The notes under the pieces are model-generated. The model searched no databases and had not been told where the DNA came from. It saw nothing but the letters and a program-made list of their open reading frames with translations. The translations under genes were made by a program, and so were the position numbers. DNA of 64,000 nt from JABAAI01 sp965261955 (GTDB lineage: Bacteria; Spirochaetota; Leptospiria; Leptospirales; Leptonemataceae). Shown piece after piece: positions 29,193 through 41,972 of this stretch. The number at the start of each line of letters is the position of its first letter. The stretch's first letter is position 1. The stretch covers positions 496,001 through 560,000 of the forward strand of contig CBDHEM010000071.1 of assembly GCA_965261955.1 (NCBI GenBank). The letters are read 5' to 3'.

Positions 29193-29870
29193 TTAGTTTA
29201 GTCGTGTCAGAGTACCAGAAAGAAGTTGATAGCGAATAGGGATGCACACGGCTAAGTCGCGATCATGAGTCACGATAATCATACTAAAACCAAATTCCTT
29301 TTGTAAATCCCACAGCAATTGTACTAAATTTTCAGAATTGTCACGATCTAGATTGCCCGTTGGTTCATCGGCTAAAATCAAACTTTTATTCCCTACAAGA
29401 GCACGGGCTACACCAGCTCGGGCCATCTCTCCACCTGAAATTTGAAAAGGGTAGTGTTGGCATCTTGCCGAGAGACCAACCCTCTCCAGCAAGCTTTGAC
29501 TTTCCTCACGAGCTTCTTTCCAAGAAATTCTACGTATCAAAAGGGGCATCATTGTATTTTCCAGTACAGTAAAGTCTGGTAACAAATAATGATGCTGGAA
29601 AATAAACCCAAGACTTTCCAAACGGAATTTTTCTTTTTCCTTTTCACTGATTTTATCAAGTCTCTCCGTACCATAATACATCTCCCCTGAAATGGACGAA
29701 TCTAATGTCCCAATTATATTTAGAAGAGTACTTTTCCCTGACCCACTGGCACCCTCTACACTGACTATGCAACCATGAGGAAGAGTTAAGTCCATCCTGT
29801 CTAGAACTAAAAAATCTCCGGCCTCATCAGTAAAGGATTTCGATAATTTTTTGATGACTAGTTCTTGCAT
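29193..29870 (-). CDS. lolD: LolD-like ABC transporter ATPase
   Basis: 225 residues. Walker A GASGSGKST (about 40), Q-loop FIFQHHYLLPDFTVLENTMMP, signature ISGGEMARAGVARAL, Walker B LILADEPTGNLD, H-loop IVTHDRD. The closest family type is LolD/MacB/FtsE ATPases, which drive lipoprotein release to the outer membrane or MacB-like export. No permease (LolC/E-like) gene is next to it in the window, so the exact system is open. Ends eight bases before the SRPBCC frame. Confidence 0.8.
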   Translation of the reverse strand: MQELVIKKLSKSFTDEAGDFLVLDRMDLTLPHGCIVSVEGASGSGKSTLLNIIGTLDSSISGEMYYGTERLDKISEKEKEKFRLESLGFIFQHHYLLPDFTVLENTMMPLLIRRISWKEAREESQSLLERVGLSARCQHYPFQISGGEMARAGVARALVGNKSLILADEPTGNLDRDNSENLVQLLWDLQKEFGFSMIIVTHDRDLAVCIPIRYQLLSGTLTRLN

Positions 29871-30176
29871 TTTGTTTAACCAAAGCTTATGTCAAAATAT
29901 CCAAATAAAATGAGATTATGATGAAGAAAGAAAAAGTGCACCCAATCATAGGCACCAGCTAGCCCCCAAAACAATCATCACAGCCATGCAAAAACTAAAT
30001 TTCCACACAAAACCACAGTTTACTGAATAGGAAATCAAGTAGATTCACGACAAAAATGTCCCTCACTCTCTCCTCCACAGTTGCAATGCCTTCGCAAACC
30101 AAAGGCACTGCAACAAAGTGAAAAGCATACATAATGATCACATCAATTACTAAAAGTTATTTCTATTCTTTTCTAT

Positions 30177-30190
<14 letters not shown>
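29871..30190. other. Spacer downstream of 23S rRNA
   Basis: Contains an imperfect hairpin at 30080-30114 and the 3' arm of the 23S processing stem. I searched it for a 5S rRNA or tRNA and found none. Confidence 0.6.
30080..30114 (-). terminator. Hairpin downstream of 23S rRNA
   Basis: Arms GTTGCA-TGCCTT and AAGGCA-TGCAAC with one mismatch, loop of about nine bases. There is no clear U-run after it, so it may be a processing or pausing structure, not a classical terminator. Confidence 0.4.
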
Positions 30191-33183
<2,993 letters not shown>

Positions 33184-33836
33184 CGAAATAAATCACTCCG
33201 AAGTTATTTCCAACTTCCAAGCAACTTTTCTTATCAAAAGAAAAAAAATCGCCCACATATACAGGCGCATTTTTTTAACTATCGACTTTTCAGTTTAAAC
33301 TCTTTTGGTCTTTTTCCTTTTGCATCTAAGGAACTCATTCGACTCAGCTATTTTTTGCATTTTTTGTTTTCAATTTAATTGATGTTTCTCATCTCATTGG
33401 ATATACACTAGTAGGAACACACCCACTTTTCCGCTTTTAAAGACCCAAAACACCTCTACTCCACAGTCGTTACCCTAAAAAAGCAACAACGCAAAGAAAG
33501 AGGCTATCTTCCTTTACCTCCAAACAGATGGAAACCCAATCTTATGTAAGCACAGGACCAACTAAAGGCAGCGTACAAACCCAAGGTAAGGAGATGGAAG
33601 ACTCCATCTTGAAAGTGTAAAAACTGTCAAGAAAATAAACCCAATACTCTTATTTTTCATAATAATTTTATTGATTTTATTTATCTTACAATAATGGAGT
33701 GCTTGGTTTAGTACTTGAAGGCTGACCCTATCCATAAAACACTGCTCTCACGTTTTTAGTGACTTTGGTAACACAGAGACATAAAAAATTACGCACTCAT
33801 CCCATATTACTCAAGGCTAAATAGGAGGAACTCTAG
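33184..33836. other. Divergent control region of 23S rRNA and coxBAC
   Basis: About 650 bases without a gene. It should hold the rRNA leader and promoter (minus) and the cox promoter (plus). A TTGACA occurs on the minus strand at 33625-33630 but lacks a convincing -10 box at 16-18 bases. A strong ribosome site AGGAGG stands about 10 bases before coxB. Confidence 0.5.
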
Positions 33837-34799
33837 ATGTATATTGAGGGAGCATCCCTAAATGCAGTGGGACACGATAGTTTAATGCTTTGGGTAAATA
33901 TCATTACGATATTTGCTTTCGTGGTGTTAAATGCTGTATTAGTGTATTTTATCATTCGCTACCGCCGGAGAAGCGATAATGACATTACTTCTCGCGTAGC
34001 CCATAATACCACCATAGAAGTCATTTGGACAACTGTCCCAACAATTATCATGGCTTGGCTTTATGTCTGGGGTTTAATGGAATTTATCAAAATGCGAACC
34101 GTTCCCGAAAACGCTATGACTATTCAAGTGAATGCAAAGCAATGGGCTTGGACATTCACCTATCCGAGCACACTTCGAAAAAATCCCGAGAAAGCTACTG
34201 TCCTCAAAAGCAGTAATGTTTTATACCTAGAAGAAGGGAAAGCGACTAAGTTAGTTATGAAGTCTTCGGATGTAATCCATTCCTTTTTTGTCCCTGCCTT
34301 TCGCGTTAAAGAAGATGTTGTCCCCCATATGTTCACTTACACTACTTTTACACCAATCATACCAGAAATACATAAATCTAAAGATCGCGTAGAGTATTAT
34401 GTTTATTGTGCGGAATACTGTGGGAAGGATCATAGTGCTATGTTAGCCAAAGCAGTTATACTTAGCCCAAAAAGGTTCCGACAAGAAATGGCTAAAATAG
34501 AAAAAGAAGCCGGAAATATCACCCCTGAACGTGGGCAAGCCATCTACAATGGAAACTGCAAAAGTTGTCACACACTAGACGGTAATCGCTTGGTAGGCCC
34601 TTCCTTTAAGGGGCTTTGGCAAAAAGAACGCATCTTGGCTGATGGCACAAAAACAGTAGCTGATGAAAATTATGTGCGCAACTCTATCCTCAATCCAAAC
34701 GATCAAGTTGTGAAAACTTACCCAGCGGCCATGCCCGTTCAAGAATATAACGACGCCGAAATACAATCTATTATAGAATATCTGAAAACTATAAAATAA
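33837..34799 (+). CDS. coxB: Cytochrome c oxidase subunit II with fused cytochrome c (caa3 type)
   Basis: 320 residues. Two membrane helices (about 17-40 and 60-83) anchor a periplasmic cupredoxin domain. Copper A ligands: His in SSDVIHSFFVPAFR and the loop CAEYCGKDHSAML near residue 190. A C-terminal class I cytochrome c domain carries CKSCH (about 240) and the axial Met in YPAAMPVQ. This fusion is the caa3 type, in which subunit II accepts electrons through its own haem. There is no obvious cleaved signal peptide. First gene of coxBAC, 26 bases before coxA, with ribosome site AGGAGG. Confidence 0.96.
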   Translation: MYIEGASLNAVGHDSLMLWVNIITIFAFVVLNAVLVYFIIRYRRRSDNDITSRVAHNTTIEVIWTTVPTIIMAWLYVWGLMEFIKMRTVPENAMTIQVNAKQWAWTFTYPSTLRKNPEKATVLKSSNVLYLEEGKATKLVMKSSDVIHSFFVPAFRVKEDVVPHMFTYTTFTPIIPEIHKSKDRVEYYVYCAEYCGKDHSAMLAKAVILSPKRFRQEMAKIEKEAGNITPERGQAIYNGNCKSCHTLDGNRLVGPSFKGLWQKERILADGTKTVADENYVRNSILNPNDQVVKTYPAAMPVQEYNDAEIQSIIEYLKTIK

Positions 34800-34825
34800 G
34801 AGAGAAAGAGAGAGGGAAGAATACT

Positions 34826-36469
34826 ATGTCGCAAACAATAACAGAAGGTCTATCGTATCTGAAAGTTGGTCGCAGCTTTTGGGGTTGGGCAACCACAACA
34901 GATCACAAAAAAATAGGTGTCATGTACCTCTTTGCTATTTTGGGTTTTTTTGGTATCGGAGGTATATCGGCCCTACTTATGCGCTTGGAGTTAATTTCTC
35001 CGGGTAGAACAATTGTAGATGCACAAGCCTATAACGTACTGATGACCTTACACGGGGCTGTCATGGTATTTCTGTTCGTTGTACCTGGTATCCCTGCAAC
35101 TCTAGGTAATTTTCTCTTACCCCTTGTAATAGGGGCAAAAGACGTTGCTTTCCCTCGAATCAATCTAGGAAGTTGGTATGTTTATTTAATTGGAGCAGGT
35201 ATCGCCTTAGTATCCCTCTTGTCACCTGCAGATACAGGTTGGACTTTCTACGCCCCCTATAGCCTTAAATCAAACGGCTTAGTTATTTGGCTCACACTTG
35301 GGGCATTTATCATGGGATTTTCTTCCATCATGACTGGCTTTAACTTTATTGTAACCATACATCGTATGCGTTGCCGAGCCCTTAGCTGGGACAAGCTACC
35401 ACTATTTGCTTGGGGCATTTATGCAACTTCTATTATCCAAGTTTTAGCCACTCCTATTGTGGGTATGACCCTTGTTATGCTGATTCTGGAAAGAATATTA
35501 GACATTGGTATATTCAACCCGGCCAAGGGAGGAGACCCTATTTTATTTGAGCAGTTTTTTTGGTTCTATTCCCATCCGGTAGTGTACATTATGGTACTAC
35601 CCGGTTTTGGTATTATTAGTGAAGTACTACCAGTCTTTTCTCGCCGTCCTATTTTTGGATATCGTGCCATTGCCTATGCCTCTCTAGCGATAGCCCTTGT
35701 TAGTTTTTTTGTTTGGGGACACCACATGTTTGTGAGTGGCATGTCTGACTGGGCACGTTGGATATTCTCTGGCCTCACCTTCTTCGTGGCTATCCCCACA
35801 GCTATTAAAATTTTTAACTGGATGGCTACACTTTGGCGGGGCTCCATACACTTTGAAATACCCATGCTCTATGCTCTAGGCTTTGTTTTTATGTTTTCCA
35901 TAGCGGGGCTTACCGGCATACACTTGGCTGTTTTAGCTACAGATGTCTTTTTACATGACACCTATTTTGTAGTAGCTCACTTTCACTATACTATGCAGGG
36001 TGGGACCGTTTTTGCTCTATTTTGTGGCTTACATTATTGGTTCCCAGTGATGACCGGACGCATGTTCAATAAGCGGATTTCCTTTTGGGCTTGGTTACTC
36101 CTTTTCCTTGGTTTTAACCTAACCTTTATTCCTCAATTTTTCTTAGGTATGGAAGGCATGCCAAGGCGTTACTACGATTACCCGCCTCACTTCCAAAGTT
36201 GGCATGCTATCTCTACGGTGGGCTCTTGGTTTAATGGTGGTTCTTATTTTATCATTATTGGACATCTTTTCTGGTCTGCCTTTAGAGGAAAGATTGCCAA
36301 GAAAAACCCTTGGCGATCTCTATCGATGGAATGGTCCACCTCCCTACCACCACCTACTACAAATTTTATAGAGCCTCCCCTCTTCCCAGAATCTATTTAT
36401 GATTATGGAACAGAAGGAAAGATAACGGAAAGCGATCAAAAAGAAGAAAGTAGGACGAAGGTTGCCTAG
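34826..36469 (+). CDS. coxA: Cytochrome c oxidase subunit I
   Basis: 547 residues, about twelve membrane helices, haem-copper oxygen reductase. Low-spin haem His in TLHGAVMVF (about 73); CuB His cross-linked to Tyr in SHPVVYIMVLPGFG (about 249); the His pair in WGHHMFVSGM; and haem a3/a ligands in HDTYFVVAHFHYTM. The Tyr in the HPVVY motif is the A-family pattern. The C-terminal tail is charged and soluble (TESDQKEESR). Second gene of the cox operon, preceded by a purine-rich GAGGGA site. Confidence 0.97.
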   Translation: MSQTITEGLSYLKVGRSFWGWATTTDHKKIGVMYLFAILGFFGIGGISALLMRLELISPGRTIVDAQAYNVLMTLHGAVMVFLFVVPGIPATLGNFLLPLVIGAKDVAFPRINLGSWYVYLIGAGIALVSLLSPADTGWTFYAPYSLKSNGLVIWLTLGAFIMGFSSIMTGFNFIVTIHRMRCRALSWDKLPLFAWGIYATSIIQVLATPIVGMTLVMLILERILDIGIFNPAKGGDPILFEQFFWFYSHPVVYIMVLPGFGIISEVLPVFSRRPIFGYRAIAYASLAIALVSFFVWGHHMFVSGMSDWARWIFSGLTFFVAIPTAIKIFNWMATLWRGSIHFEIPMLYALGFVFMFSIAGLTGIHLAVLATDVFLHDTYFVVAHFHYTMQGGTVFALFCGLHYWFPVMTGRMFNKRISFWAWLLLFLGFNLTFIPQFFLGMEGMPRRYYDYPPHFQSWHAISTVGSWFNGGSYFIIIGHLFWSAFRGKIAKKNPWRSLSMEWSTSLPPPTTNFIEPPLFPESIYDYGTEGKITESDQKEESRTKVA

Positions 36470-36489
36470 CTCTTGGGCACGAAGAAATA

Positions 36490-37200
36490 ATGAAGCAAAT
36501 CAAAACAGCCCATCCTGTACACGAAGAGCTGGGTGGCTATGAAGGTGCAAAAATGGGGATGTGGCTCTTCCTAGGTACAGAGCTTTTATTGTTTGGTGTT
36601 CTTTTTGCTAGCTTTGGATTATTTCATGTGAAATTCATAGACGCATTTCAAATAGCACACCATAGTTTGGATAAAATTATGGGCGGTGCAAATACAATTG
36701 TTCTGATTCTAAGCAGTCTGAGTGTTGCTTTAAGCCTAGACGCTATCCAAAAAGGGCGGAGAAAAATATGTAGTTTCCTTCTTATACTCACTGTCGCATT
36801 GGCTAGTATTTTTTTGGTTATAAAGTATTTTGAATACACTGGCAAATTTTCACATAATATTTTCCCAGGAGAAGCCGAACAAATTGTTGATCCATCTTCT
36901 AAAAATCATGAATATATTAAAGTCAATGATTATATCGCTAGAGAGAAAATTGCCGAACCCCGGGCAGAGTATCTTAAAAAAGGAATTGATCTGTTTTTTA
37001 CGTTTTACTTCGTTATGACTGGTGTACATGGCCTACACATATTGATTGGGATGACTGTTTTATTTGTCATTTTTCTGAAAAACAGAAAAGGACGCTACAG
37101 CCATTGGTACTATACCCCTATAGAAAATGGAGCCCTTTATTGGCATCTTGTTGACCTTATCTGGATCTATCTTTTTCCACTTTTCTATCTGATTAGTTGA
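36490..37200 (+). CDS. coxC: Cytochrome c oxidase subunit III
   Basis: 236 residues. Subunit III signature: GMWLFLGTELLLFGVLFASF, GANTIVLILSSLSVALS, and C-terminal FYFVMTGVHGLHILIG with the ending YWHLVDLIWIYLFPLFYL. Between helices four and five there is a longer soluble insertion (about residues 120-160, PGEAEQIVDPSS...) than in most homologues. It stabilises subunit I during turnover. No subunit IV gene follows. Confidence 0.93.
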   Translation: MKQIKTAHPVHEELGGYEGAKMGMWLFLGTELLLFGVLFASFGLFHVKFIDAFQIAHHSLDKIMGGANTIVLILSSLSVALSLDAIQKGRRKICSFLLILTVALASIFLVIKYFEYTGKFSHNIFPGEAEQIVDPSSKNHEYIKVNDYIAREKIAEPRAEYLKKGIDLFFTFYFVMTGVHGLHILIGMTVLFVIFLKNRKGRYSHWYYTPIENGALYWHLVDLIWIYLFPLFYLIS

Positions 37201-37275
37201 GTAGGCCTGCTTTTTATTTTGAGGTTCGTCAAATTGGTATTGAGCCACATAATATAACTCAAGTGTTTCAACCTA

Positions 37276-37295
37276 ATGCTATATTGCTATAGCAT
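37276..37295. terminator. Perfect 8-bp hairpin between coxC and the convergent ATPase gene
   Basis: ATGCTATA, loop TTGC, TATAGCAT, between two converging genes. It lacks a U-run, so it is a possible bidirectional transcription end or mRNA stabiliser. Confidence 0.4.
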
Positions 37296-37310
37296 GGGTA
37301 ATAGCCAAAC

Positions 37311-38018
37311 TTATTCTTCTAGTATTTTCTTTACCTTGTCTTGTGCGATTTTACTATAAGCATGGGCTGATATGTCTGCAACTAACCGTCCTTTTTTCAA
37401 AAACAAAAAACGGGAAGCGATTTCATTTTCCATAAAAAAGCCTTCTATGTGACTGGTAATTAAAGCCGTACACCCTTCGGAAATAGCCTGCTCTAAAAGA
37501 GATCTAAAGACTCGAATGCCTTGTTGATCCAGAGAATTCAGAGGTTCGTCAAAAAGTATGAGTTTAGGGCTTTGTAAAAAACACCGAACAAGACCAAGCC
37601 TTTGTTTTAAACCTTGTGAAAGAAAGATTACTTTTTGCTTACGTCTATCAATAAGACCAACCATTTCCAAAAGATGTTCTTTTTTTTGACGAAAATACAA
37701 AGAAGAAAATATTTCACCAAAAAAATTGATATTCTCTTCTACGGTGAGATCATAAAAAAGACCGGGGCTGTGACCTAAATAGGCACAACTTTTTAGAAAT
37801 TCTCTTCGAGCAGTATCTTCATTCAAGTTTTTCTCAGAAAAGAAACATTTACCTTCATACAATACCCGGGAAGCAGAGAGAGTACTCAGAAAGATAGATT
37901 TACCAGCTCCATTGGCCCCAAGAAGGCAAGCGACATCCCCCCTTAAAAGATTTAAATTTATTTTTTGGATGACACAAGTGTACCCTATGTAACGACTAAA
38001 ATTTCTGAGGCAAAGCAT
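37311..38018 (-). CDS. ABC transporter ATPase, CcmA-like
   Basis: 235 residues. Walker A LLGANGAGKSIFL (about 35), Q-loop CAYLGHSPGLFYDLTVEENI, signature LSQGLKQRLGLVR, Walker B LILFDEPLNSLDQQG, H-loop LITSHIEG. The order and spacing resemble CcmA, the haem-export ATPase of cytochrome c maturation. That would suit the neighbouring cytochrome-bearing oxidase genes, but CcmB/C/F are not in the window and generic ABC-2 ATPases look similar. It starts four bases from the proposed start of the divergent YdcF-like gene. Confidence 0.7.
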   Translation of the reverse strand: MLCLRNFSRYIGYTCVIQKINLNLLRGDVACLLGANGAGKSIFLSTLSASRVLYEGKCFFSEKNLNEDTARREFLKSCAYLGHSPGLFYDLTVEENINFFGEIFSSLYFRQKKEHLLEMVGLIDRRKQKVIFLSQGLKQRLGLVRCFLQSPKLILFDEPLNSLDQQGIRVFRSLLEQAISEGCTALITSHIEGFFMENEIASRFLFLKKGRLVADISAHAYSKIAQDKVKKILEE

Positions 38019-38021
38019 TAT

Positions 38022-38864
38022 TTGTTCTTCTATTTATCCAAATTTTTTTCTCTATTCATATTTCCTTATCCATTCGCTTTAATATTACTATCTTGGGTTT
38101 GTTGGAAATTGTCACCTTCCTTTTTACGCATTGTCTTACGTCTTACGTGTTTTTGTTTATTCTTTCTTTCTTTTTTACCATTCTCTCGCATGCTTTTTTC
38201 TCCCCTCGAACTTGCCTATCCAAGGATAACTACACACAAAGTAACAGAAGTAGATGTGATTGTTGTTCTGGCAGGAATGCTCCATACGCCCATACTTTCG
38301 GAAAAAGGATTAGAATTTAATGGCGCTGTGGAACGTATTTTAGCTGGAGAAGAACTCCTCTTTTTAAAAAAAGCACCTGTACTCTTGATTACTGGCTCCA
38401 CTTCTCTTCTTACACAAAAAGGACTATCCGAAGCATTCATTCTAAAAAACTGGTTAGAAAAAAGAAATTCTAATCACAATAATCACAATCAAAAAATTAT
38501 AGCAGAGTCCACATCTAAAAATACGGCAGAAAGTGCACATCATCTAGCTCGCATGGCTAACCAAAAGAAATGGAAGAGGATTTTATTAGTTACTTCCGCC
38601 TATCACATGCCCCGTACTATGCTTTGTTTTCAAAAAGCCTTCTGGCAAATCTCAGAAACTTTTTCAAAAAAAGTTGTCAAAAAGAAATCTATTGAAATTC
38701 CTAACTCAGTAAAGATCATTCCTTTCCCAGTAGATTATCAGTTTGGAAAAGAATTACCTTGGCCCGAATCTATCATCCCTAACTTGAGAGGACTATCCCT
38801 TAGCACCCTAGCCCTTCGTGAGTTTATAGGTATCATTGCCTATAAACTCACTGGACGGATATAG
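38022..38864 (+). CDS. YdcF/ElyC-family (DUF218) membrane protein
   Basis: About 280 residues. Two N-terminal membrane helices (FFYLSKFFSLFIFPYPFALI; LTCFCLFFLSFLPFSR) precede a DUF218 domain: VDVIVVLAGML, GAVERILAGEELL, PVLLITGS, TAESAHHLARM, ILLVTSAYHMPRTMLCF and IIPFPVDYQF. ElyC and SanA relatives act in envelope integrity in Escherichia coli. The frame is open from 37965, but that would overlap the divergent ATPase gene. A TTG at 38022 with GAGG about eleven bases before it is the better start. Confidence 0.8.
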   Translation: MFFYLSKFFSLFIFPYPFALILLSWVCWKLSPSFLRIVLRLTCFCLFFLSFLPFSRMLFSPLELAYPRITTHKVTEVDVIVVLAGMLHTPILSEKGLEFNGAVERILAGEELLFLKKAPVLLITGSTSLLTQKGLSEAFILKNWLEKRNSNHNNHNQKIIAESTSKNTAESAHHLARMANQKKWKRILLVTSAYHMPRTMLCFQKAFWQISETFSKKVVKKKSIEIPNSVKIIPFPVDYQFGKELPWPESIIPNLRGLSLSTLALREFIGIIAYKLTGRI

Positions 38865-38954
38865 AACAATTCAAAATATTTGAAAAAGAAAGTAAGTAAA
38901 TCATAACTTTATAAAGAGGAAGATATTTTTTCACCTTTATTAATTATATATACG

Positions 38955-41165
38955 ATGAGTACACGCAAAAATAATCAAACCTCACCTCTTTCTTTCTCTC
39001 CTTTCACTCCAGCATCACAAGCACCACAAGAAATTACTCTTCGTAAATTTCTCAATCTTGTACTGGAAATTACTCACGCTATCAATCAAAATGATGACCC
39101 GGAGCAGGCTCTGGACAAAATACTACAAGCTTGTATGGATAGCACAAACGCAGACTCCGGTAGCATTATGCTTGTGGACCCAGACCGAAAATTTCTACAA
39201 ATGCATGTTTCTAGAGGACTATCCCACAATATCCAAAATATAAAAAAGTTAAAACTTAGAATGGGAGAAGGTGTAACGGGTTGGGTGGCGAAAAGTGGTA
39301 AGGCTCGTATCGTATATAATACCCACGAAGAAGGAGATTATGTGACGCTTGAACCTGAACTTTTATCAGAACTTGCCGTCCCTATGTTACTCAAAGACCA
39401 AGTCATAGGTGTCTTTTCCTTAGATGCAAAGCGAAAAAATGCCTTTGCCAAAGAAGAACAAGAATTTTTGAGCATAATGGCAAACCTAGCCACTCAGATA
39501 TTTATGAATCTTAGAGATAACAAACTCCTCAAACTTCGTGACCGCTTTCATCGAGTTATGATAGAAACATCTCGTGTTATATCAAAACCTCTTCCTTTAC
39601 GCGATGTCTTTCAAGAAGTGATGAAAATTACAGAACAGGCCTTCCGCTTATATCGAAGTGTACTTTTTCTCTACAATCAAAAAGAAGGTGTGCTCCAAGT
39701 AGAGGCAGCTCTTGAGTTAACACAAAAAGAGGGACAAAAAATTTCTTATGCTCCTGGAGAAGGGATTACTGGTCAGGTTTTTATAAATAAGAAACCCGTT
39801 TTTATTCCAAGCGTTTTACACGCACCTAGCTTTTTGAATCGAATGAAGCATAGTATAGAATCAGATGATTTGGGTTTTTTTTGTGCACCCATATTCTCTG
39901 GTAACGATGTTGTTGGGGTATTTAGTACCTTTATGCGTCCACAAAATGGAATAGAACCCCACTCTATTTTAGAATTTCTAGAGATACTCGGTTCATGTTT
40001 CTCCCAAGCTATCACTATCCAACAACTTGTACAAGATGAAACAAAAATAGTACGGTTTGAAAATATACAATTAAAAAGAGAGCTTTCTAGTCGCTATCAA
40101 TTCGGTAGTCTCATTGGACGATCTCCTCTTATGCACCAACTCTTTGAGAAAGCTCGTACAGTTTCTTCTTCAAGGGCCTCTGTTTTGATTACAGGCGAAT
40201 CCGGTACAGGCAAAGAACTAATCGCATCTGCCTTACATTACAACAGCCCTCGTCGTGATGGTCCATTTGTAAAATTAAATTGTGCAGCTATTCCTACCAC
40301 ACTCATGGAAAGCGAACTCTTTGGTCATCGTAAAGGCTCTTTTACTGGTGCTATTTCCAATAGAAAGGGCAAGTTTGAAATTGCAAATGGAGGGAGTATA
40401 TTTTTGGATGAAATTGGTGAATTGCACATTGAACTCCAAAGTAAATTATTAAGAGTCTTACAAGAACGAGAAATTGAACCAATTGGGGGGCACGTCCAAA
40501 ATATAGATATACGCATCATAGCGGCCACCAACATAGATATTGAGAAGAGGATAAACGAAAAAAGATTTCGAGCGGATCTCTACTATCGTCTAAACGTAAT
40601 ACATTTGGGAATCCCACCATTACGACAACGCTGGGAAGATGTGCTTCCCTTGTCCCATTATTTTCTTCAAAAGTATGCTACAGAAAATAACAAACGCATA
40701 AAGGGCTTTACTCCAAAGGTTATACGAGCACTGGAGGCTTTCCCTTGGCCGGGTAATGTACGCCAATTAGAAAATAGTATTGAACGAGCAGTTGTATTGA
40801 GTCAGTCCGAAATTTTAAATGAATATGATTTCCCAGAAGCATGTTCATATGTAAAAACAAATCTAAATTCAGAAAAACAAAAAGGAATTCAAAAAGGAAT
40901 TCAAAAAGAAATTCAAATAGAAGATATTGAGAAAAATAAAAATATACAGAAGCCAAAAACTTTCTCGTCCCTATTCTCTTTGGAAAAAGAGCTAGAAAAA
41001 AATACAGGAGATGCCTACCATAAAATCATTCAATCTGTGGAAACAGAACTGATTATCTTGACGCTAAAAAAATTTCGATACAAAAAATCGCAAGTAGCTC
41101 GTCATCTAGGCATTCATCGCAGTACCCTATACAAAAAAATACAAGAACTTAATATTCAGTACTAA
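38955..41165 (+). CDS. Sigma-54-dependent transcriptional activator, GAF-AAA-Fis
   Basis: 736 residues. Two GAF sensor domains (about 40-190 and 200-365, with SGSIMLVD and GEGVTGWVAK) precede the AAA+ core: Walker A GESGTGKE (about 413), the sigma-54 contact loop HRKGSFTGA (about 460, Ser in place of the usual Ala of GAFTGA), Walker B SIFLDEIGEL, sensor ATNIDIE and WPGNVRQLENSIERAV. A linker with a 12-bp in-gene repeat (KGIQKGIQKEIQ) leads to a Fis-type helix-turn-helix (KSQVARHLGIHRSTLYKKI). There is no receiver domain, so it responds to a small molecule or redox cue through GAF. Target genes unknown. Confidence 0.93.
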   Translation: MSTRKNNQTSPLSFSPFTPASQAPQEITLRKFLNLVLEITHAINQNDDPEQALDKILQACMDSTNADSGSIMLVDPDRKFLQMHVSRGLSHNIQNIKKLKLRMGEGVTGWVAKSGKARIVYNTHEEGDYVTLEPELLSELAVPMLLKDQVIGVFSLDAKRKNAFAKEEQEFLSIMANLATQIFMNLRDNKLLKLRDRFHRVMIETSRVISKPLPLRDVFQEVMKITEQAFRLYRSVLFLYNQKEGVLQVEAALELTQKEGQKISYAPGEGITGQVFINKKPVFIPSVLHAPSFLNRMKHSIESDDLGFFCAPIFSGNDVVGVFSTFMRPQNGIEPHSILEFLEILGSCFSQAITIQQLVQDETKIVRFENIQLKRELSSRYQFGSLIGRSPLMHQLFEKARTVSSSRASVLITGESGTGKELIASALHYNSPRRDGPFVKLNCAAIPTTLMESELFGHRKGSFTGAISNRKGKFEIANGGSIFLDEIGELHIELQSKLLRVLQEREIEPIGGHVQNIDIRIIAATNIDIEKRINEKRFRADLYYRLNVIHLGIPPLRQRWEDVLPLSHYFLQKYATENNKRIKGFTPKVIRALEAFPWPGNVRQLENSIERAVVLSQSEILNEYDFPEACSYVKTNLNSEKQKGIQKGIQKEIQIEDIEKNKNIQKPKTFSSLFSLEKELEKNTGDAYHKIIQSVETELIILTLKKFRYKKSQVARHLGIHRSTLYKKIQELNIQY

Positions 41166-41640
41166 AAAAATAGCTGTACTGCCTTTTCAAGAATATTGCT
41201 TTAGCCAGTGTTTAAGGCATCGCTTCTTTTCTATATCTATCACTTCATTTTCTTTTGCAACAGCTCAGGAAGTACCCTACATTGAAGACCCCACATCGAA
41301 GACCCTACTATCGAGGGCCCTACATCGAAATGTTACAAAATATGAAACATTTCAACAAAGAAGGTGCTATGAATCCCCTGTAATCTCCTATTGAAAGCAT
41401 TCTAGACGGTTACTTTCCTATTTTTTTATATTATGAGGGGACTGTTGGGAAGGGCAGACGTGGAAGGCTTTGATAGGGCAAAGCACCCGATATTAAGGGG
41501 GTTAAAAAAAGTGGAAAGGATTGGAGTTCTTCAAATATTTTGTGGAGAGGGACCCTTCTGCTATTTCCGTCTAAACATTTTACTAAAAAACAAGCGGTTG
41601 CTTTGAGAAGTGCTTTTTAGGGTGTAAATGATTTTGTGTG
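41166..41640. other. Repeat-rich spacer after the sigma-54 activator
   Basis: Holds a MITE or IS end ending CAACAGCTCAGG near 41262 (same 12-mer at the IS5 remnant end, 60772), short imperfect repeats of CCTACATCGA, a MITE right half (41385-41457) and one GGGCAAAGC hairpin-repeat module (41463-41510). No gene. Confidence 0.55.
41385..41457 (+). mobile_element. MITE-like element, right half
   Basis: Internal GCATTCTAGACGGTTACTTT and tract CCTATTTTTTTATATTATG resemble the full copies (compare 19640-19690). The ends have decayed. Confidence 0.5.
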
Positions 41641-41850
41641 AATAGACCTTCCTCTATTCCGTAAGCTGTCTAATCTATTGGTATACTCCCATCAAACAAA
41701 ATTGCAAACTGTTGCAGAGCCATTTTTTGCAAAAGTAAAAGGGGAAGAGGTACACAAAACGCTCGTACAACTCAATCGTGGGCTAAGAAAATATTTAGAA
41801 TATTGACCCCTGCTGAAGTCTTTTTTCAAGAAATAAACACACAAAGTTTG
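41640..41850 (+). mobile_element. IS30-like transposase C-terminal remnant
   Basis: Reads QLNRGLRKYLEY and, after a frameshift, LTPAEVFFQEIN. This matches the usual end of IS30 transposases (LNxRPRKxLxxxTPAEVF). All catalytic parts are missing. Confidence 0.45.
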
Positions 41851-41972
41851 TTACACTTCGGGCTTGAATCCTTGTACTTCTTTTGGTGCAAAATTTTACT
41901 GTTGCCTTTTCTCATATTCAATATTTATATGGATGGAAATTTTGGATACCATCCCTTCCTAATCTATATAAT

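Noticed and set aside
29871..30176. 5S rRNA downstream of 23S
   Set aside because: No 5S-like sequence or fold recognised on the minus strand.
33602..33630. 23S rRNA promoter with TTGACA
   Set aside because: TTGACA is present but no acceptable -10 hexamer occurs at 16-18 bases on the correct strand.
37060..37248. 62-residue frame opposite coxC
   Set aside because: Antisense to a clear cytochrome oxidase gene; shadow frame.
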